In this document: piece after piece, positions 59,757 through 64,000 of the stretch
How the letters are laid out: each line of letters opens with the position of its first letter
Numbering within the stretch: the first letter of the stretch is position 1
Assembly: GCA_016184455.1 (NCBI GenBank)
Contig: JACPCS010000136.1
Coordinates: forward strand, 1-64,000
Length of the DNA: 64,000 bases
Reading direction: 5' to 3'
Source: Acidobacteriota bacterium
GTDB lineage: Bacteria; Acidobacteriota; Vicinamibacteria; Vicinamibacterales; UBA2999
Program-made: the position numbers and the translations under genes
Notes under the pieces: generated by a model
The model's input: only the letters and a program-made list of their open reading frames with translations
Database searches by the model: none
What the model was told of the DNA's origin: nothing

Positions 59757-60794
59757 ATGGCTCCCACTGCCCCTCAGGTCAGCGAAGACCCCGCCGCGGC
59801 GCCGCCGCGGCTCACGCGCGTCGCCGTCGCCGGCGCGACCGGCTATGCGGGCCAGGAGCTCGTTCGCCTTCTGGCGCGCCACCCGGCGGTGACGCTGACC
59901 GCCGCCATGTCGTCTGGCTCGACCAGCGCGCCGCGTCCGCTGCCGGCGCTCAAGCGCGTCTGGGACGGCGCGGTCGCGCCGCTCGACGTCGAGCGGCTCG
60001 CGGCGAACGCGGAGATCGTGTTTCTCGCGCTGCCCGAGACGGCGTCGGCCGAAGTCGGCACGGCCCTCCTCGCGCGCGGCGTCCGGGTGATCGACCTGTC
60101 GGGCGCGTTCCGGATCCGCCGCGACGCCGACCGGCAGCGCTGGTATCCGGCCACAACCGCGCTCCCCGACGGCGTCGTGTATGCGCTTCCGGAGCGGCAT
60201 GCGGCAGCGATTCGGAACGCGCGGCTCGCGTCCTGTCCCGGCTGCTACCCGACGGCGGCACTCCTCGCCCTCGAGCCGCTTGCGGCGGCCGGGCTCCTGG
60301 AGGGCGCGATCGTGGTCGACGCGAAGTCGGGCATTTCCGGCGCCGGCAAGACGCCGAGCGAGCGCACCCACTTCTCCGAGAACCACGGGAGCGTCGCCGC
60401 CTACGCCGTCTTCTCGCACCGTCACACGGCCGAAATCGAGCAGGAGCTCGGCACGCGCGTGACGTTCGTGCCGCATCTCGTGCCGCTCGACCGCGGCATT
60501 CTCGAAACGATCTACGCGCCACTCCCGCGCGGCACAACCGCGACGCAGATCGCCGCGGCGCTGGAGGCGGCGTACGCGTCGGCCCCCTTCGTCCGGCTGA
60601 CCGGGACGGACCTGCCGGAGATCAAGCACGTCGCGCACACGAACTTCTGCGACATCGGCTGGCGCGTGGATGAAGCCGGCGGACGGCTGGTGCTCGTGGC
60701 GGTGCTCGACAATCTGCTCAAGGGCGCCGCCGGGCAGGCGGTGCAGAACCTGAATCTGATGCTCGGCCTCGACGAGCGCACGGGGCTGTTGTGA
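59757..60794 (+). CDS. argC: N-acetyl-gamma-glutamyl-phosphate reductase ArgC
   Basis: 345 residues; NADPH-dependent reduction in ornithine synthesis. Nucleotide loop VAVAGATGYAGQELVRLL, catalytic Cys in LASCPGCYPTAALLAL, SGISGAGKTPSERTHF, and HRHTAEIEQEL. ATG at 59757 preferred; an in-frame ATG 18 codons earlier would run through the operator. GTGA overlap with argB. Confidence 0.95.
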   Translation: MAPTAPQVSEDPAAAPPRLTRVAVAGATGYAGQELVRLLARHPAVTLTAAMSSGSTSAPRPLPALKRVWDGAVAPLDVERLAANAEIVFLALPETASAEVGTALLARGVRVIDLSGAFRIRRDADRQRWYPATTALPDGVVYALPERHAAAIRNARLASCPGCYPTAALLALEPLAAAGLLEGAIVVDAKSGISGAGKTPSERTHFSENHGSVAAYAVFSHRHTAEIEQELGTRVTFVPHLVPLDRGILETIYAPLPRGTTATQIAAALEAAYASAPFVRLTGTDLPEIKHVAHTNFCDIGWRVDEAGGRLVLVAVLDNLLKGAAGQAVQNLNLMLGLDERTGLL

Positions 60795-61612
60795 GACGGG
60801 GGCCCGGATCCCGGATCGTGATCAAGCTGGGCGGCGAGCTGCTCGAGCAGCCGGACGATCTTCGCCGCGTCGCCAACGGCATCGCCCGGCTGGCGCGCCG
60901 GACGCCGGTCGTCGTCGTGCACGGCGGCGGGCGCGAGATCGACGTGGCACTGGCCGCGGCCGGTATTCCGAAGCAGCAGGTGGACGGCCTGCGCGTCACC
61001 GACGCCCGGACGCTCGCCGTCGTCGTCTCCGTGCTCGCGGGTGGGATCAACACGCGGCTCGTCGCCGCGCTGCGGGGCGCCGGCGCCCGCGCCGTCGGTC
61101 TGACCGGCGCCGATGCGTCGGTCGCCACCATGCGCCGGGCAGCACCGATCACCACGGTTTCGGGTGAGAGGGTCGATCTCGGGCTCGTCGGTGCGCCCGT
61201 CAGCAACGGCACCCCCGAGCTCCTGACCACGCTCGTGGCGCGCGGCTATGTGCCGGTCGTCGCTTGCATCGGCGCGACGCGCGGCGGCGAGCTGTTGAAC
61301 GTGAACGCCGACACGCTCGCGTCGCATCTGGCCGCGGCGCTCCACGCCTCGCGGCTCGTGATTGCCGGCGGCACCGCCGGCGTGCTCGACGCGGAGGGGC
61401 GGACGATCGCGCGGCTGACCACGCGCGAGGCCGCGCGTCTCGTTCGGAGCGGCGCCGCCAACAAGGGCATGGTGGCGAAGCTCGAGGCGTGCCGCGCCGC
61501 GCTGCGGCGGGGCGTCGGTGACGTCGTGATTGCCGACGGGAGAACGATCCGGTTCGATGCGCTGGCCGCGGCCCGCGGTCCGCTGCCCGGCTGCACACAG
61601 GTGGTGCGATGA
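60791..61612 (+). CDS. argB: Acetylglutamate kinase ArgB
   Basis: 273 residues; phosphorylates N-acetylglutamate. IVIKLGGELLEQPDDL, VVVVHGGGREIDVALA, GLTGADASVA, and the C-terminal NKGMVAKLEACRAALRRGV. N-terminal RRGPGSR is encoded by a GGATCC-type word. The GTG start overlaps the argC stop. Confidence 0.94.
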   Translation: MRRGPGSRIVIKLGGELLEQPDDLRRVANGIARLARRTPVVVVHGGGREIDVALAAAGIPKQQVDGLRVTDARTLAVVVSVLAGGINTRLVAALRGAGARAVGLTGADASVATMRRAAPITTVSGERVDLGLVGAPVSNGTPELLTTLVARGYVPVVACIGATRGGELLNVNADTLASHLAAALHASRLVIAGGTAGVLDAEGRTIARLTTREAARLVRSGAANKGMVAKLEACRAALRRGVGDVVIADGRTIRFDALAAARGPLPGCTQVVR

Positions 61613-62823
61613 ACCTCACACTCGAGGACATTCAGGCGCGCGAGGCGCGCCACATCCTGCAGACCTACCGCCGGCAGCCCGTGGCGTTCATCCGCGGCAG
61701 CGGCGCGCGCCTGTACGACACGGCCGGTCGCGAGTACCTCGATTTCATTTCCGGCATCGGCGTGACGTCGCTCGGCCACGCACACCCGACGCTGGCGGCC
61801 GCGATCGCGGAGCAGGCGGCCACCCTCCTGCACACCTCGAATCTCTACTACCACCCGTACCAGGCCGAAGCGGCCTCGCGGCTGGCGCAGCTCTCGGGCC
61901 TGCCGCGCGCGTTCTTCTGCAACAGCGGCACCGAAGCGGTGGAGGCCTGTCTGAAGTTTGCCCGCCGCTACTGGTACACGCAGGGCGCGAAAGAGCGGAC
62001 GCGCTTCGTCGCGCTGGCCGGCGGATTTTCCGGCCGGACCTTCGGCTCGCTCTCGGTGACGCACGACGAGCACTATCGCGCGCCGTTTGCGCCGCTGCTC
62101 GAGGGCGTCACCTTCGTCGATCCCGACGATCCGGCGGCGCTCGAGGCGGCGGTCACGGATCGGACCGCCGCGATCATCGCCGAGCCGATTCAGGGTGAAG
62201 GGGGCATCCGGCCGCTGTCGGCCCGGTTCGCGGCCGCCCTCACCGAGGCCTGCACGCGCACCGGCACGCTGCTCATCGCCGACGAGGTGCAGAGCGGCCT
62301 GGGCCGGACCGGTCATCCGTTCTACGCGCCGGTGCTCGGCCTCCGGCCGGACCTGATCTCGGTCGGCAAGGCGCTCGGCGGCGGCGTCCCGGTCGGCGCG
62401 GCGCTCGTATCCGAACGCGTCGCCCAGGCGATTTCTGCCGGCGATCACGGCAGCACGTATGGCGGGAACCTGCTCGGCACGCGTGCCGCGGTGGTGTTCC
62501 TGACCGAGCTCATGGATCGCGGCCTGCTCGATCACGTCAAGACCGTCGGCGTCCACTGCGAGCGCCGGGTGCGGGCGCTCGCGCTCAAGCACCCCGTCAT
62601 CGTCGAAGTGCGCGGTGTCGGATTGATGCGCGGCCTGCAGCTGAGCCTCGACGCGACGCCGTTCGTGGACGAGGCGCGCACGCGCGGCCTGCTGGTCAAC
62701 CGGACCGACGAGAAGGTCGTCCGCCTGCTGCCGCCGCTGACGATCGAACAGGCCGACATCGACCGCGCCGTCGACCTGCTCGATGCGGTGTTCGCGGCCG
62801 TTGCCGCGGAGGTGAGAGCGTGA
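61609..62823 (+). CDS. argD: Acetylornithine aminotransferase ArgD
   Basis: 404 residues, class-III PLP aminotransferase. SGIGVTSLGHAHPTLAAAI, CNSGTEAVEACLKFAR, IAEPIQGEGGIRPLS, DEVQSGLGRTG, PLP-lysine in LISVGKALGGGVPVGA. ATGA overlap with argB and GTGA overlap with the acetyltransferase. Confidence 0.95.
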   Translation: MNLTLEDIQAREARHILQTYRRQPVAFIRGSGARLYDTAGREYLDFISGIGVTSLGHAHPTLAAAIAEQAATLLHTSNLYYHPYQAEAASRLAQLSGLPRAFFCNSGTEAVEACLKFARRYWYTQGAKERTRFVALAGGFSGRTFGSLSVTHDEHYRAPFAPLLEGVTFVDPDDPAALEAAVTDRTAAIIAEPIQGEGGIRPLSARFAAALTEACTRTGTLLIADEVQSGLGRTGHPFYAPVLGLRPDLISVGKALGGGVPVGAALVSERVAQAISAGDHGSTYGGNLLGTRAAVVFLTELMDRGLLDHVKTVGVHCERRVRALALKHPVIVEVRGVGLMRGLQLSLDATPFVDEARTRGLLVNRTDEKVVRLLPPLTIEQADIDRAVDLLDAVFAAVAAEVRA

Positions 62824-63347
62824 GCCCGGCGACCCAGACGGCCACCACCGCGCTCTTACGACCGGCGACGCCGGCGGATGCGCCCGCCATTCATACGCTG
62901 ATCGTCGAGCACCTTGACGAGGGCCATCTCCTCCCGCGAACGCTCGAGGAGGTGACCACCCACGCGCACCGGTTCATCGTGGCGGCCAACGGCGGCCGTC
63001 TCGTCGCCTGCGGCGAGCTCGCGCCGCTCAGCCGCGTGGTCGGCGAAGTGCGATCGCTGGTGGTCACGCGCGACGCCCGGCGCCTCGGCCTCGGGGCGGA
63101 CATCATCGGTGAGCTGGTGCAGCAGGCGACCTCCGCAGGATTCGACACGCTGTGCGCGTTCACGCACGCGCCGGCGTACTTCGTGCAGCTCGGCTTCTCG
63201 ATCGTGCCCCACGTCTGGCTGCCGGAAAAGATCGTGACCGACTGCCACGCATGCGCGCACTTCCGGCGCTGCGGGCAGTACCCCCTGGTTCGAGCGCTGC
63301 GCCGCGCGCCGCAGCCGTTCGTGCCGCTCGCCTCACTCCATGGCTGA
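62820..63347 (+). CDS. argA: Short GNAT N-acetylglutamate synthase (ArgA type)
   Basis: 175 residues: a GNAT domain (LLRPATPADAPAIHTLIVEH, VGEVRSLVVTRDARRLGLGA as the acetyl-CoA loop) with a cysteine-bearing tail CHACAHFRRCGQ. That tail recalls the small stand-alone NAGS of mycobacteria (LPEKIVTDC context). Supplies acetylglutamate for the pathway. It overlaps argJ by 8 bp. Confidence 0.85.
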   Translation: MSPATQTATTALLRPATPADAPAIHTLIVEHLDEGHLLPRTLEEVTTHAHRFIVAANGGRLVACGELAPLSRVVGEVRSLVVTRDARRLGLGADIIGELVQQATSAGFDTLCAFTHAPAYFVQLGFSIVPHVWLPEKIVTDCHACAHFRRCGQYPLVRALRRAPQPFVPLASLHG

Positions 63348-64000
63348 CGTCCGGTCGATCGAGAGTCGCGGGCATATCGCGCCGGCGCACGGCGGCATCA
63401 CCGCGCCGAGGGGATTCACCGCGGGCGCGGTGCACTGCGGCATCAAGGCGGCCGCCACGGCGCTCGATCTCGCCGTGCTGGCCGCAGACGCACCCGTTCC
63501 CGCGGCGGCGCTGCTGACGACGAACCTGGCGCAGGCCGCGCCGGTCATCCTGTCGCGGCAGCACCTCGAGCGCACCCACGGCCGCGCGCGCGCCGTCGTC
63601 GTCAACAGCGGCTGCGCGAATGCGTGCACCGGCCGACAGGGCCTGGCAGACGCCGCGCGGATGGCGCAGGAGACCGCAGAGGCGCTCGGTTGTGCGCCCG
63701 ACGAGGTGCTCGTGGCGAGCACGGGCGTCATCGGCGTGGCGCTGAAGATGGATCGCATCGTCAGCGGGATCCGTGCGGCCGTCGGCCGCATGAGCCGTGA
63801 GGCCGCCGCTGAGGCGGCACGCGCGATCATGACGACCGACCCGTTCCCCAAGGATCATGCCGTCGTCGTCGAGACGCCTCGCGGGCGCTTCGCGGTCGGC
63901 GGCATGGCGAAGGGCTCCGGCATGATCGAGCCGCACATGGCGACGATGCTCGGGTTCCTGACGACCGATGCGGAGGTCCCGCCGGCACTGCTCCGGCGGG
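63340..64000 (+). CDS. argJ: Glutamate N-acetyltransferase / ornithine acetyltransferase ArgJ (3' end outside window)
   Basis: Starts MADVRSIESRGHIAP at 63340 and runs open to the edge (220 codons). Family features: GAVHCGIKAA, VVVNSGCANACTG, VASTGVIGVALKM, and the self-cleavage site ATML in GMIEPHMATMLGFLTTD, where Thr becomes the nucleophile. Recycles the acetyl group from acetylornithine to glutamate. With argA just before it, the operon has both entry and recycling enzymes. Confidence 0.95.
   Translation, partial: MADVRSIESRGHIAPAHGGITAPRGFTAGAVHCGIKAAATALDLAVLAADAPVPAAALLTTNLAQAAPVILSRQHLERTHGRARAVVVNSGCANACTGRQGLADAARMAQETAEALGCAPDEVLVASTGVIGVALKMDRIVSGIRAAVGRMSREAAAEAARAIMTTDPFPKDHAVVVETPRGRFAVGGMAKGSGMIEPHMATMLGFLTTDAEVPPALLRR

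Overview
The window is about 64 kb of very GC-rich, densely coded bacterial DNA. No rRNA, tRNA, CRISPR array, phage gene or transposase was seen. The gene content suggests an acidobacterium of the Vicinamibacteria type. Indicators are a TonB-dependent receptor with an N-terminal carboxypeptidase-like domain, futalosine-route menaquinone genes (mqnE, mqnD, menG), many secreted enzymes, a CysO/Mec/CysM sulfur pathway, and an arg cluster of argRGH diverging from argCBDAJ. This assignment is inferred from protein families, not from a marker gene.

Layout. 1-3.7 kb: partial nadA, a 5'-truncated TonB receptor remnant and mqnE. 3.7-8 kb: a cobalamin riboswitch driving btuD-btuC-btuF(broken)-DUF71 ATPase-second B12-binding protein. 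8-10 kb: a tyrosine/dual-specificity phosphatase lying between two copies of a 69-bp direct repeat, then a secreted HpcH/HpaI-type protein. 10-15 kb: glgP in an operon with a membrane PP2C phosphatase/anti-sigma kinase fusion and a STAS antagonist. 15-18 kb: small secreted enzymes, including a frameshifted metallo-beta-lactamase-fold gene. 18-24.5 kb: one long minus-strand run, cysM-mec-(cysO-moeZ fusion)-iscR-iscS-iscU-secreted protein-mqnD. 24.5-33 kb: a full TonB receptor, an M16 protease, an AlkA-type glycosylase, a SIMPL protein and menG. 33-37 kb: multicopper oxidase-ZIP transporter-cupredoxin, divergent from a DtxR-family regulator that is fused in frame to a beta-barrel protein. 37-41 kb: a HAD phosphatase, queD, a truncated queC and a patch of gene debris. 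41-50.8 kb: a DUF6351 esterase-like protein, a PRC/DUF2382 stress protein, nagA, a PIN-like gene, a deoxyhypusine synthase homologue, a sigma-54 regulator and a subtilase with an (NIVWST)n tail. 50.8-57 kb: an HD-GYP/GAF/GGDEF protein, argG, an FNR-like reductase, a BON lipoprotein, fabI and a zinc-ribbon protein. 57-64 kb: the arginine cluster.

What stands out is the load of small, non-autonomous palindromic DNA. Four families can be separated by eye. The first is a CCCCA..TGGGG REP-like palindrome (4 copies). The second is a ~100-bp Y-shaped element that supplies stop codons (2 copies). The third is a 64-bp element that breaks a kinase gene. The fourth is a set of locus-specific word-repeat hairpins, in which both arms are built from near-tandem copies of a short word (at least six). 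Several lie at gene 3' ends and now encode protein tails (ArgG, AlkA) or remove one (QueC). Several genes also carry frame-breaking indels (btuF, the MBL-fold gene, the HD-GYP/GGDEF gene); these may be real decay or assembly error, and the sequence alone cannot tell which.
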